Assembly: GCA_910576925.1 (NCBI GenBank)
Contig: CAJTKB010000014.1
Location: forward strand, 1 to 28,662
Source of the DNA: an uncultured Bacilli bacterium
GTDB lineage: Bacteria; Bacillota_I; Bacilli_A; RF39; UBA660
Reading direction: 5' to 3'
DNA length: 28,662 bases
Below are positions 8,208 through 15,539 of this stretch, piece after piece. A program made the translations under genes and the position numbers. The notes beneath the pieces are model-generated. The model saw only the letters and a list, made by a program, of their open reading frames with translations. It did not search any database and was not told the DNA's origin. How positions within the stretch are numbered: the first letter of the stretch is position 1; each line of letters begins with the position of its first letter.

Positions 8208-9437
8208 TTATTTAGCATGGGTATTTACATTTCTATCTTCTAAATTCTCCTCCGAAAGAGCAACTATTCTTTTAGTAATATTAAAACTTTTATTTAAAAC
8301 TCCTTTATCTTTAGATAACATATCAATGCATTTTTCTTTTAAATTAACAAGTTCTGAATCATTTATCACCTTAACAAGCGACAAACTTTCAACCCATTGA
8401 AGCTCTCTTCTCTTATCTAAAACTAACAATAACTCTTTTTTTATATTATCAACTTGTTTATAGTAATCATTCTTCTGACTAACTAATATCTTGATATAGT
8501 AATCTATTGTTACACTATCAATTTCTCTTTTCCATTCAAGAGAATAATCATCCATACCATTTTCTAAAATATAATCATTCAAATCCTTTTTTGAAATACT
8601 AATATATTCATTAAAAGATTTTTCTAATAATTCTTTACTGCCTAGTTTCATATCTATTTCATTTATATGACTTTTACAATTATTTATAAAATTATTACAA
8701 TCAGTCTCATCTGAAAAAGTATTATTATATTCATTAGTGTAATATGATAAATGTTCAGAATAAGATTTCGAATCTAATTCAGCTAGCTTCAAAAATAATT
8801 CATCACTAGATTTCAATATAATACGATAAAGTAACTCAACCCAAATATGATAAATAGAATAAAATTGTATATTATAATGCTTCATAGTATATTCATTTGC
8901 CTCTTTAATAAAATCTTCTGTATTATTCATTTTCCACTTATTCAATAATTCTAATCCTAATATTTTTTTCATATCCTGATAAACTTCATAAAAGACCATA
9001 TATAGAAGAGAACTATTAGAAACTTGTATATAGGTTTCTGGCAAACTAGCTTTTAAATACTCAAACTCACAATTTACAGCTTCTCCTTCTTCCATAGCTT
9101 TGCTAAAAATACCAGAATAGCCATATTTTTCAGAAACATAATAAGCTTTATCCGGTTGTGTAAGATGAACAAGTTCATGATACATATTAGATTTGGATTG
9201 AGTATCCTTAATAATAACAGCTATTTTCTCTGATAAATTAACATAGCCTGCCATTGCAGAAGTTAAATTTTTCCTAATACTATTAATTTTCATTAACTGC
9301 TTTCGTGTATTAAATTTAAATGTATCAAGCCCTTTTAGTCCATCTATTATAGAAAAAAGCATATGACCATTATCTTCTTTATTTATATCCAATTTAGAAG
9401 CTGCAATTAATGTTTCTTTAATTTCTCTTTTAGCCAC
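8208..9437 (-). CDS. HExxH-motif (zincin-like) protein, probably frameshifted near its start
   Basis: Unrecognised, mostly helical protein of about 409 residues. MYHELVHLTQ (HELVH at residues 87-91) fits the zinc-binding HExxH motif, and a glutamate-rich helix AMEEGEAVNCE follows about 24 residues later and could give the third ligand. No signal peptide is seen, so an intracellular peptidase-like role is possible. The GTG at 9437 has no Shine-Dalgarno. In contrast, an ATG at 9505 has an ideal AAGGAG (9514-9519, 8-nt spacing) and starts M-L-N-L-Q-E-R-V-L-I-S-Y-K-K-F-Y-E-L-K, but enters this frame only if one base is added in the A5T5 run at 9443-9452. The gene is therefore either frameshifted (or miscalled there), or starts weakly at GTG. 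Confidence 0.6.
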   Translation of the reverse strand: MAKREIKETLIAASKLDINKEDNGHMLFSIIDGLKGLDTFKFNTRKQLMKINSIRKNLTSAMAGYVNLSEKIAVIIKDTQSKSNMYHELVHLTQPDKAYYVSEKYGYSGIFSKAMEEGEAVNCEFEYLKASLPETYIQVSNSSLLYMVFYEVYQDMKKILGLELLNKWKMNNTEDFIKEANEYTMKHYNIQFYSIYHIWVELLYRIILKSSDELFLKLAELDSKSYSEHLSYYTNEYNNTFSDETDCNNFINNCKSHINEIDMKLGSKELLEKSFNEYISISKKDLNDYILENGMDDYSLEWKREIDSVTIDYYIKILVSQKNDYYKQVDNIKKELLLVLDKRRELQWVESLSLVKVINDSELVNLKEKCIDMLSKDKGVLNKSFNITKRIVALSEENLEDRNVNTHAK

Positions 9438-9542
9438 AGGTGAAAAATTTTTAGTTCGTAAAACTTCTTGTATGAAATTAAAACTCTTTCTTGTAAATTC
9501 AACATATAAACTTCTCCTTTTCTATAGTAAATCTAGAAACCC

Positions 9543-9956
9543 TCATTCTATTTTTAAAATTTTGCCTTTTCCTATTAGCCGTCCACCCTCACGAATATTA
9601 AATTCATCTCTTACTTTTATATCAATAAAACTAGCAGGTTTAATATTAACAATGGAGGATGACGATCTCCTCATCTTTAGTATAAATGTAAATTTCAGCT
9701 TCAAAATTATCAGTAGATTTTCTCCTGATAGTATTCTCCACATTTATCAAAATATCCTTATTTTAGCACTTGAAAGCATATTTAAAGTAATACCTAAAAT
9801 AACAAATATAAAAGCTAGTATCACTAATAAGACTATTAATAGCTTCATCTTATTTCTAGAAGTCCTATACATACCAAACAGCTTCAAATCAGTTCCACAG
9901 TTTTTACAAAAACGCGTTTTATCATCTATTTTTCTACCACAATTTGGACATACCAT
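9543..9956 (-). pseudogene. zinc ribbon + TM + EF-Tu domain III-like protein, broken by two frameshifts
   Basis: The first 69 codons (9747-9956) give MVCPNCGRKIDDKTRFCKNCG, a double-CxxC zinc ribbon, then one transmembrane helix, ending at TGA-TAA. The frame two bases over (about 9640-9770) then reads N-F-E-A-E-I-Y-I-Y-T-K-D-E-E, and the original frame resumes with V-R-D-E-F-N-I-R-E-G-G-R-L-I-G-K-G-K-I-L-K-I-E. Both pieces match the start and end of EF-Tu domain III (the FxAExYxLxKDEGGR and FAIREGGRTVGxG motifs). The middle of that domain is shortened. Two compensating indels, near 9755 and near 9682, therefore break a former zinc-ribbon/TM/EF-Tu_C-like protein. The start has GGAG 10 nt upstream. 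The short zinc-ribbon/TM part could still be expressed alone. Confidence 0.6.
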
Positions 9957-10129
9957 AACATCACTCCAAAACTATTATATATTTATTTTAACATATTTCT
10001 TTAATTTTATAAAAAAATGCTAATTATATCTGAACTGAACCCTAAAAGTTGGACAGTTTATAAATAGTTTCTAATTAGAGGATTATAGCCATAGGAGACA
10101 GTTCTTTTAAAAAGTTATTCTCATTTTCA

Positions 10130-10158
10130 TTGGAAAAGAATAGAGAAAATGCTAAAAT
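10130..10158 (+). promoter_or_regulatory. promoter of the passenger methyltransferase
   Basis: -35 TTGGAA (10130-10135), 17-nt spacer, -10 TAAAAT (10153-10158). It lies inside the IS boundaries and 23 nt before the ATG, so the passenger gene appears to carry its own promoter. Confidence 0.6.
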
Positions 10159-10181
10159 ATAACAAAAAAGGAGAAATTATT

Positions 10182-10964
10182 ATGATTAAAAATGATTCTT
10201 TATTTGATGGCACAGCATACTATTATTCTAAATATAGACCAGAATTTCCAAAAGAGTTAATTGATTTTATAGTAAAAACTTATCAATTAGATGGTACAGG
10301 CACTTTACTTGATATGGGTTGTGGTACAGGTCTTTCTACGTTTCCTTTTTCAAAATATTTTGAGAAGATTATTGCCTTTGATAGAGACAAAGAAATGTTA
10401 GATGTGGCACTTTCTAAAAATCAAGTAAATTCAAATATTACTTTTCTTCTCCAATCAGATGAAGACATAAAGGACACCAGTGGCCCCTGTAAATTGATTA
10501 TTGCAAGTCGCTCTTTTCATTGGATGAGACAAGAAGAATTGCTACAAAAATTGCATAAGATATTAGCAAAAAATGGAAGTTTTGTTATTATTAGTGATGG
10601 TAGTTTTTGGGGCGGAAATGAAACTTGGGAAAAAACTATAAAAAAAGTCATACAATCATTTTTAGGAGAACAACGTAGAGCAGGTAATTCTACTTTTCAA
10701 ACTTCTAATGAACCTTATACAAATATGCTTCAAAGACATGGATATAAAAATGTAAGAGAATTTGCCATACCTATCACTCGTATTTGGACTATTGAAAGCA
10801 TTATTGGCTATTTATATTCCACTTCATTTTCAGCTAAACATTTATATAAAGACCATCTACAAGAATTCGAAAAAACTCTAAAAAAAGATTTATTAGAATT
10901 AAATGATGGAAAAAATGAATTTATTGAACATACTATTTTTACTATAACTAGTGGTCAAAATTAA
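10182..10964 (+). CDS. class I SAM-dependent methyltransferase (IS passenger)
   Basis: 260 residues. The start FDGTAYYYSKYRPEFPKEL resembles the F-(x)-A-xx-Y-xx-xRP opening of small-molecule class I methyltransferases. Motif I is LLDMGCGTG (residues 42-50), the acidic end of strand 2 is FDRD (66-69), and a post-II/III region reads IIASRSFHWM. Such enzymes methylate small molecules or, less often, macromolecules; the substrate cannot be named. The ATG at 10182 has AAAAGGAG with 8-nt spacing; an upstream in-frame ATG at 10149 overlaps the -10 and lacks a site. It is one of few plus-strand genes here and is enclosed by IS ends, which suggests horizontal acquisition as cargo. Confidence 0.85.
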   Translation: MIKNDSLFDGTAYYYSKYRPEFPKELIDFIVKTYQLDGTGTLLDMGCGTGLSTFPFSKYFEKIIAFDRDKEMLDVALSKNQVNSNITFLLQSDEDIKDTSGPCKLIIASRSFHWMRQEELLQKLHKILAKNGSFVIISDGSFWGGNETWEKTIKKVIQSFLGEQRRAGNSTFQTSNEPYTNMLQRHGYKNVREFAIPITRIWTIESIIGYLYSTSFSAKHLYKDHLQEFEKTLKKDLLELNDGKNEFIEHTIFTITSGQN

Positions 10965-11014
10965 ATTAAAATGTTTATAATTAAAAATAAGCTTAACTGA
11001 ATCAAAAATTTTAA

Positions 11015-11105
11015 AATACTAGAATCCGTGATAATATTCTTATATATGGAGGTCCTAATATAAATCTATTTATACCAAAAACAAATGAAGAATTAATAAA
11101 CAAAA
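11015..11105 (+). pseudogene. possible gene fragment between methyltransferase and IS end
   Basis: An open stretch without a start codon reads N-T-R-I-R-D-N-I-L-I-Y-G-G-P-N-I-N-L-F-I-P-K-T and runs on into the OrfA remnant. Its composition looks protein-like rather than random intergenic DNA. It may be the tail of cargo that came with the methyltransferase. The family is not recognised. Confidence 0.25.
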
Positions 11106-11164
11106 TGACCTGTCTTTTTACCATTATATAAATTTATTTTGTCTTCATAACTTAATTTGCTCAT
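11093..11164 (-). pseudogene. IS150-like OrfA N-terminal remnant
   Basis: 23 codons, MSKLSYEDKINLYNGKKTG and four more, then stop. The first 14 residues match the start of helix-turn-helix OrfA proteins of IS150-group elements; the rest diverges at the junction with the cargo. The second IS copy at 15746-15962 repeats the same start as GKLSYKNKINI. Confidence 0.6.
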
Positions 11165-11197
11165 ATAAAAACCTCGTTTCCTTTGTCCAAGAAACGG
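11165..11197 (-). terminator. terminator hairpin within the IS end, behind serS
   Basis: On the minus strand CCCGTTTC pairs with GAAACGAGG (10-nt loop containing TTGGACAAAG), followed by TTTTTAT. It lies 30 nt after the serS stop, inside the IS boundary and just upstream of the OrfA start. It probably serves as the serS terminator and would also block read-through into OrfA. Confidence 0.65.
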
Positions 11198-11227
11198 GAT
11201 TCATATCATATTAACAGTTTAATAAAT

Positions 11228-12505
11228 TTATTTAATAACTTCTTTTCCACCCATATAAGGTCTAAGAACTTCAGGAATTCTGATACTACCATCATTTTGA
11301 TAATTATTCTCTATTATTGCAATTAATCCTCGTGGTGTTGCTACAACAGTATTATTTAAGGTGCTTACATAATATGTACCATCTTTGCCTTTAGTTCGTA
11401 TTCCAAGTCGACGTGCCTGAGCATCTCCTAGAGTCGAACAAGAACCAACTTCAAAGTATTTCTTTTGTCTTGGGCTCCATGCCTCAACATCACACGACTT
11501 AACCTTTAAATCGGCCAAATCTCCACTACAACATTCAAGTGTTCTAACTGGAACATCTAAACTTCTAAAAAATTCAACAGTATAACTCCATAATTTATTA
11601 TACCAGTCCATTGCCTCGTTTTCTTTACATAATACTATCATCTCTTGTTTTTCAAATTGATGAACTCTATATAGGCCTCGCTCTTCAAGACCATGACTTC
11701 CACCTTCTTTTCTAAAGCAAGGAGAATAAGATGTCATAGTAATAGGTAAATCCTCTTCTTTTACAATTTGTCCCTTAAACTTACCTATCATTGAATGTTC
11801 ACTTGTACCAATTAAGTACAAATCTTCTCCTTCAATTTTATACATCATTGCCTCCATTTCAGGAAAAGACATAACACCTTCTACTACATTACTTCTAATC
11901 ATAAAAGGAGGGATCGCATAAGTAAAACCTTTTTCTATCATAAAATCTCTTGCATAAGCAAGTACAGCTTCATGAAGTCTTGCAATATCACCTAATAAAT
12001 AATAAAATCCTTCACCACTTGTTCTTCCAGCACTATCTTTATCCATACCATTTAACTTTTCAATGATATCAGCATGATATGGTATCTCATAGTCAGGAAC
12101 TACTGGCTCTCCGAATTTTTCTATCTCAACATTTTTAGAATCATCCTCACCAATAGGTACAGATGAATCCATTATATTAGGAATAACTAGCATCTTTTCG
12201 CGAATAGAATTTTGAATTTTTTCCTCTTCTTTTTCTAGATCTACTAATCTCTCATTAATAGACTTAACTTCTTCCTTTAATTTTTCGGCCTCATCTTTCT
12301 TGCCATCCTTCATAAGTGTTCCTATTTCATTACTACAAGTATTTTTTCTACTACGAAGCATATCCCCTTCACTTTTTAACTCACGTGCTCTTATATCTTG
12401 TTCTCTAACTTCGTCTACTAAACTTAGTTTTTCATCTTGAAATTTCCTCTTTATATTTTCCTTTACTAATTCTGAATTTTCTCTTATTAATTTAATATCT
12501 ATCAT
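11228..12505 (-). CDS. serS: seryl-tRNA synthetase
   Basis: 425 residues, the usual bacterial length. Class II synthetase that charges tRNA-Ser. The N-terminal ~100 residues form the long antiparallel coiled-coil arm (EGDMLRSRKNTCSNEIG ... KEEVKSINERLVDLEKEE) that grips the tRNA-Ser variable arm. The catalytic core has motif 2 in SPCFRKEGGSHGLEERGLYRVHQF-type sequence and motif 3 in the closing GLIAIIENNYQNDG..RIPEVLRPYMGG. The TSEHSMIG segment binds serine. AGGAGAG is 7 nt before the ATG. It is the second gene of a T-box operon behind the DUF1653 gene; the specifier of that leader reads UCU, agreeing with serine. Confidence 0.98.
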   Translation of the reverse strand: MIDIKLIRENSELVKENIKRKFQDEKLSLVDEVREQDIRARELKSEGDMLRSRKNTCSNEIGTLMKDGKKDEAEKLKEEVKSINERLVDLEKEEEKIQNSIREKMLVIPNIMDSSVPIGEDDSKNVEIEKFGEPVVPDYEIPYHADIIEKLNGMDKDSAGRTSGEGFYYLLGDIARLHEAVLAYARDFMIEKGFTYAIPPFMIRSNVVEGVMSFPEMEAMMYKIEGEDLYLIGTSEHSMIGKFKGQIVKEEDLPITMTSYSPCFRKEGGSHGLEERGLYRVHQFEKQEMIVLCKENEAMDWYNKLWSYTVEFFRSLDVPVRTLECCSGDLADLKVKSCDVEAWSPRQKKYFEVGSCSTLGDAQARRLGIRTKGKDGTYYVSTLNNTVVATPRGLIAIIENNYQNDGSIRIPEVLRPYMGGKEVIK

Positions 12506-12535
12506 ATATAATCTCTCCTATTCTATTTATATTTA

Positions 12536-12787
12536 TTATGGTCTAATATACTTTTCTAAATCATCAATTCGCACAAAACGAGTCTTTTGTCCTGTTATAT
12601 TATCGCCTCTTTCAGGAATATCTTCAAGAAACATTTCTTCACTTCGTACACAAATATCCCCTGAACCATCCAAATGACGATAAACTACTATCCTTTCTCT
12701 AGTTTCTGAATCAAGCCCTACACAAACAATATAATAAAATGGCCCTTTAAAGTGACGATAAATTTCTCCTTCTTTTACTCTTTCCAT
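12536..12787 (-). CDS. DUF1653 family small protein
   Basis: 83 residues. The conserved opening YRHFKGPFYYIVCVGLDSET, the central IVVYRHLDGSGDICVRSEEMF and the C-terminal TGQKTRFVRI are the DUF1653 signature, a small beta-rich domain of unknown function. Its Shine-Dalgarno CCTCCT (12796-12801 on the plus strand; AGGAGG on the minus) is strong, with 8-nt spacing. It lies between the serine T-box leader and serS, so its expression should rise when charged tRNA-Ser is low. This position is notable, but no biochemical role can be inferred from it alone. Confidence 0.9.
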   Translation of the reverse strand: MERVKEGEIYRHFKGPFYYIVCVGLDSETRERIVVYRHLDGSGDICVRSEEMFLEDIPERGDNITGQKTRFVRIDDLEKYIRP

Positions 12788-12825
12788 ATAATCATCCTCC
12801 TATAATAAATTAACTAAAACAAAAA

Positions 12826-13005
12826 GAATGATACTAAAAGGAGTGCATAAGCACGGTACCATCCTTTGTTTTACTTAAATTTTTAACGACTCACGCCGGA
12901 ATTTCTTCATCTCATAGAGTAGATTAAATAAGTATCTATAACTATTTACACCAACCATAGTCTCTCTAAAATAAATATCATATTATATTCTCTAATCACT
13001 GACTT
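12826..13005 (-). promoter_or_regulatory. serine T-box riboswitch
   Basis: The minus-strand leader from about 13005 shows the Stem I landmarks AGAGAGA and GGTTGGTG (around 12950-12966) and a lower stem TAGAG/CTCTA. Just inside that stem lies UCU followed by A (12923-12920), a fitting Ser specifier. The T-box bulge TGGTACC is at 12861-12855. The antiterminator is explicit: AAAGGA/TCCTTT (12867-12862 with 12842-12837) and GTGC/GCAC around the bulge. A competing helix GGATGGTAC/GTATCATTC (12864-12856 with 12834-12826) would sequester the bulge, followed by a T-rich run. The leader controls the DUF1653 gene and serS. Confidence 0.88.
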
Positions 13006-13011
13006 TATTTA

Positions 13012-13040
13012 ATTATAAAGTTATCTACTATAAATTTCAA
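13012..13040 (-). promoter_or_regulatory. sigma-A promoter of the T-box operon
   Basis: Minus strand: -35 TTGAAA (13040-13035), 17-nt spacer, perfect -10 TATAAT (13017-13012). Transcription should start near 13005, giving a leader of about 215 nt before the DUF1653 gene. Confidence 0.82.
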
Positions 13041-13385
13041 GTACATTTTCATATTATTTTAACTTTTTAATACTAGAAGCAAGTATATTATAAACACACA
13101 TTTAAAATAATAAATTTTTTTCTATTATATATTAAATATCTTCGAATAATAGCAAGCGTACTATTAATTGATTAATAAATATATTATTTTTAGTAATAGA
13201 ATCAATAATACTATCTACCACATCTTCCCTTTCTACTAATATATCGTTAACTACTCTATTTAAGAGCTAGATAACCAGTAAACATAAATACAAAATATAT
13301 AAGCCCTAATGATAAAAAAACAATTTTAGATCATAATTTAAAAAATACAATCATAAATTTAAACATAGAAAGGAATGATATAATA
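13041..13385. other. divergent intergenic region with a possible gene remnant
   Basis: 345 bp between the T-box promoter and spoVS. On the minus strand 13132-13266 is open for about 44 codons after a stop and reads protein-like text such as V-V-N-D-I-L-V-E-R-E-D-V-V-D-S-I-I-D-S-I, ending in F-E-D-I-stop. There is no good start or Shine-Dalgarno, so I take it as a possible remnant. The remainder is AT-rich. I see no convincing sigma-A promoter for spoVS, which may use another sigma factor. Confidence 0.3.
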
Positions 13386-13646
13386 ATGGAAACACTTAAA
13401 GTTTCATCAAAATCTAACCCAAGTAGTGTAGCAGGAGCTCTTGCAAATGTATTTCGTGAAAAAGGAAATGTTGAAATACAAGCAGTAGGTGCTGGAGCAT
13501 TAAATCAAGCAATTAAAGCAGTAGCAATTGCAAGAGGATTCCTAGCACCATCTGGTAAAAATATAGTATGCATACCTGCATTTACTGATATTACAATTGA
13601 AGGTGTAGAAAAAACTGCTATTAAACTTATTGTTGAGTCAATATAA
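13386..13646 (+). CDS. spoVS: stage V sporulation protein S
   Basis: 86 residues, full family length and very conserved: METLKVSSKSNPSSVAGALA, then VEIQAVGAGALNQAIKAVAIARG and the closing strand IVCIPAFTDITIEG. SpoVS is a small Alba-like nucleic-acid-binding protein needed for septation and coat steps of sporulation in Bacillus; it is also present in relatives where the role is less clear. AAAGG lies 11 nt before the ATG. It stands alone, on the plus strand, with its own strong terminator. It suggests that the lineage has or had sporulation genes, but does not by itself show spore formation. Confidence 0.97.
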   Translation: METLKVSSKSNPSSVAGALANVFREKGNVEIQAVGAGALNQAIKAVAIARGFLAPSGKNIVCIPAFTDITIEGVEKTAIKLIVESI

Positions 13647-13649
13647 AAT

Positions 13650-13690
13650 GGCCTATCAAAATTATTAACATAATTTTGATAGGCCTTTTA
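13650..13690 (+). terminator. strong intrinsic terminator of spoVS
   Basis: A 16-bp perfect stem begins GGCCTATC (13650-13665 with 13670-13685), has a TAAC loop and is followed by TTTT. It lies 3 nt after the spoVS stop. An A-run (AAAAT) on the other side means it may also stop leftward transcripts. Confidence 0.93.
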
Positions 13691-13765
13691 AATACATATT
13701 ATTTTGATTACAAAACTCAAATATAATATTAACCTATATTTTATATATTATTAATGTATACTTAT

Positions 13766-15526
13766 TTACCAAGTAATAATTGTAAATCTTGTAGTAAAAT
13801 CTTTCAAAGCGGAACCATCCAGAGTTAAATTAGAAAATATACCACAATATCCAGTAGAACCACCAGCCAATCCTCCTCTATTAATCCAATACCAACTATT
13901 AGCTGGAGCCCTATTAATTTGTTTATAAAATTCGTTTGTTTCTTTAGCAGACATAGCATCTCCTTTTATTTGCTTACTAAACTCAGTATCGTAAGATTTT
14001 TGTTCTAAATAAGCATTATAATATTTTTTCGCTGGTAAGCTATTAAATCCTGTTTTGGAGATTCTAGGATACGCCCCCATTACTTGCTCATATGACCCTC
14101 CAACCGTATCATATATACCATATATAGTACCCGTAGTACTTGCTCCTGCTCCTTCTAATCCTTCATTATATTCATAATCACAATTATACGAAGACTGATC
14201 CAAATCGGGTATTTTTCCAGAACTACATCCAGATTTATAAATAGGATCTATAGTTGTTTGTGGAGAACGATTATTAGAATATATTTCTTTATTAACCCCT
14301 ATATAGTTTTTATTACCATACTTTCCATATTTACTTTGACTTAAATATGCCATCGCACCCCATTCTGTATTCTTTATCATATGCGCATCGTAATTTCCTC
14401 TTAATCCATAATTACTTGTACCATTAGTCCCATTTAATTGACTACTAATTCCATTAAACATTGTTGAGATGTTATAACTAGCATTAGTATGTCTAGCTAA
14501 AAGAGGAACAGATCGAACTTCTTCTATAAGTACTCCAGCTATTTCAAATTTTGCTACCCATATTCCAGATAATTCTATATTTCCTGAATCTTTTCTTGTT
14601 GCTTCTTCATCACACGTATCTCCCCAACAAAATGATGATGGTGTAAAATATTCACTAGGAGTATCTCCTGTATATTTTCCACTTCCCATTTCTGTTGTGT
14701 CTTTATCAACAAATTTTATATCAAATGCTCCTGGTGTCTCTTTGCTAGGGATATTTGCTCCTTCTATTTGATAACCATAAGTATTTCCTAAAGTATATGA
14801 ATATCTTGGTATCCATACCAACATCGTATTCATATCTTCTATTGGTATTTCTACTCCTGCACTAGCTGCTACATATTCTGCTCTCTTAGTTTGATTTCTT
14901 ATTGTCACTGCATTGGCCCATACTTGTTCATTATAGTTATACCAGTTTTTAGTTGTATCAGCTTTAACCCAATGATTATTATCTTCATTGTATACTACTG
15001 GAATCATATCTCCTACTAACTCTGGTGGATTTGCTCCACTTGTATCTATTGGAAAGTTTGGTACATAACCCCTCTTTGATTCACCTGTCGTTACTTTTAT
15101 TTTTCCTTTATAGTCTCCTGATAAATCTGATGTAAGAGTTATAGTAACAGTTACTTTCTCTCCTACTCCTAAATTCTCTTCTTCTATTACTCCATCTGAT
15201 AACTTTCCTGTTTTTGTTGTAGTACCATTTGTATATGTATAAGCTATATTTTCTCTTCCTACTGTATTTATTATATCTTCTATCGTTACTTGATAACTCG
15301 CTTCTTCTGTACCTCTGTTTTCTATTGTAAACGTATATGTTACATTTAATCCCATATTTTCTTTATCTGGTCCATATATTCCTATATATCTTTTCCCTGA
15401 CTTTATTGTTATTACTCCTTTTGTATTCACTGTCTTTGTAAACAAAGCATATGTTGTTCCACTTACTAATACTACTAACATTAACAATATTACTATTATA
15501 TATTTCTTTATATTATTATCTTTCAT
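13766..15526 (-). CDS. SipW-type secreted surface protein with C-type-lectin/FGE-like C-terminus
   Basis: 586 residues. Residues 1-30 are a lysine-rich start, a hydrophobic core and SGTTYALFT, the SipW-type signal. A beta-rich region follows (about residues 35-150, YTFTIENRGTEEASYQVTIED, like TasA/camelysin repeats). The rest resembles C-type-lectin or FGE-like domains: WIPRYSYTLG, ELSGIWVAKFEIAG, NTEWGAMAYLSQSKYG, GTIYGIYDTVGGSYEQVMG, then NRGG...GYCGIFSNL...TRFTI at the very end, parallel to the GNVWEWV and RGGSW...GFR motifs of that fold. Cysteines (FCWGDTC, SGCSSG, YNCDY) suggest disulfides. AAAGGAG is 9 nt before the ATG. A ligand-binding or adhesive surface role is inferred; no LPXTG anchor is seen. 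Confidence 0.75.
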   Translation of the reverse strand: MKDNNIKKYIIVILLMLVVLVSGTTYALFTKTVNTKGVITIKSGKRYIGIYGPDKENMGLNVTYTFTIENRGTEEASYQVTIEDIINTVGRENIAYTYTNGTTTKTGKLSDGVIEEENLGVGEKVTVTITLTSDLSGDYKGKIKVTTGESKRGYVPNFPIDTSGANPPELVGDMIPVVYNEDNNHWVKADTTKNWYNYNEQVWANAVTIRNQTKRAEYVAASAGVEIPIEDMNTMLVWIPRYSYTLGNTYGYQIEGANIPSKETPGAFDIKFVDKDTTEMGSGKYTGDTPSEYFTPSSFCWGDTCDEEATRKDSGNIELSGIWVAKFEIAGVLIEEVRSVPLLARHTNASYNISTMFNGISSQLNGTNGTSNYGLRGNYDAHMIKNTEWGAMAYLSQSKYGKYGNKNYIGVNKEIYSNNRSPQTTIDPIYKSGCSSGKIPDLDQSSYNCDYEYNEGLEGAGASTTGTIYGIYDTVGGSYEQVMGAYPRISKTGFNSLPAKKYYNAYLEQKSYDTEFSKQIKGDAMSAKETNEFYKQINRAPANSWYWINRGGLAGGSTGYCGIFSNLTLDGSALKDFTTRFTIITW

Positions 15527-15539
15527 TAAATTACTTCTC

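Larger units (their letters stand above)
10031..11203 (-). mobile_element. IS3-family (IS150-like) element with a methyltransferase gene in place of the transposase
   Basis: One end (10031-10056) starts TGAACTGAACCC and contains GTTGGACA, the form of IS150-group terminal repeats. The other end, read on the minus strand from 11203, starts TGAATCCCG and contains CTTGGACA, an imperfect match. The direct repeat TATC flanks both sides (10027-10030 and 11204-11207), fitting IS3-family target duplications. Just inside the 11203 end is an OrfA N-terminus (MSKLSYEDKINLYN, 11164 downwards). Just inside the 10031 end is an OrfB C-terminus (LKELSPMAIIL then stop). Everything between is missing and replaced by a methyltransferase gene on the opposite strand. 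It cannot encode its own transposase. Confidence 0.7.

Noticed and set aside
9438..9505. Programmed -1 ribosomal frameshift
   Set aside because: The run A-AAA-ATT is not a canonical slippery heptamer, and I see no stimulatory hairpin; an indel or read error is simpler.
9472..10023. Long plus-strand open frame opposite the zinc-ribbon pseudogene
   Set aside because: It lies antisense to sequence with clear zinc-ribbon and EF-Tu-like motifs, has no ribosome site and an atypical hydrophobic composition.
13766..15526. Diversity-generating retroelement target
   Set aside because: The C-terminal fold resembles DGR variable proteins, but no reverse transcriptase or template repeat is present in the window.
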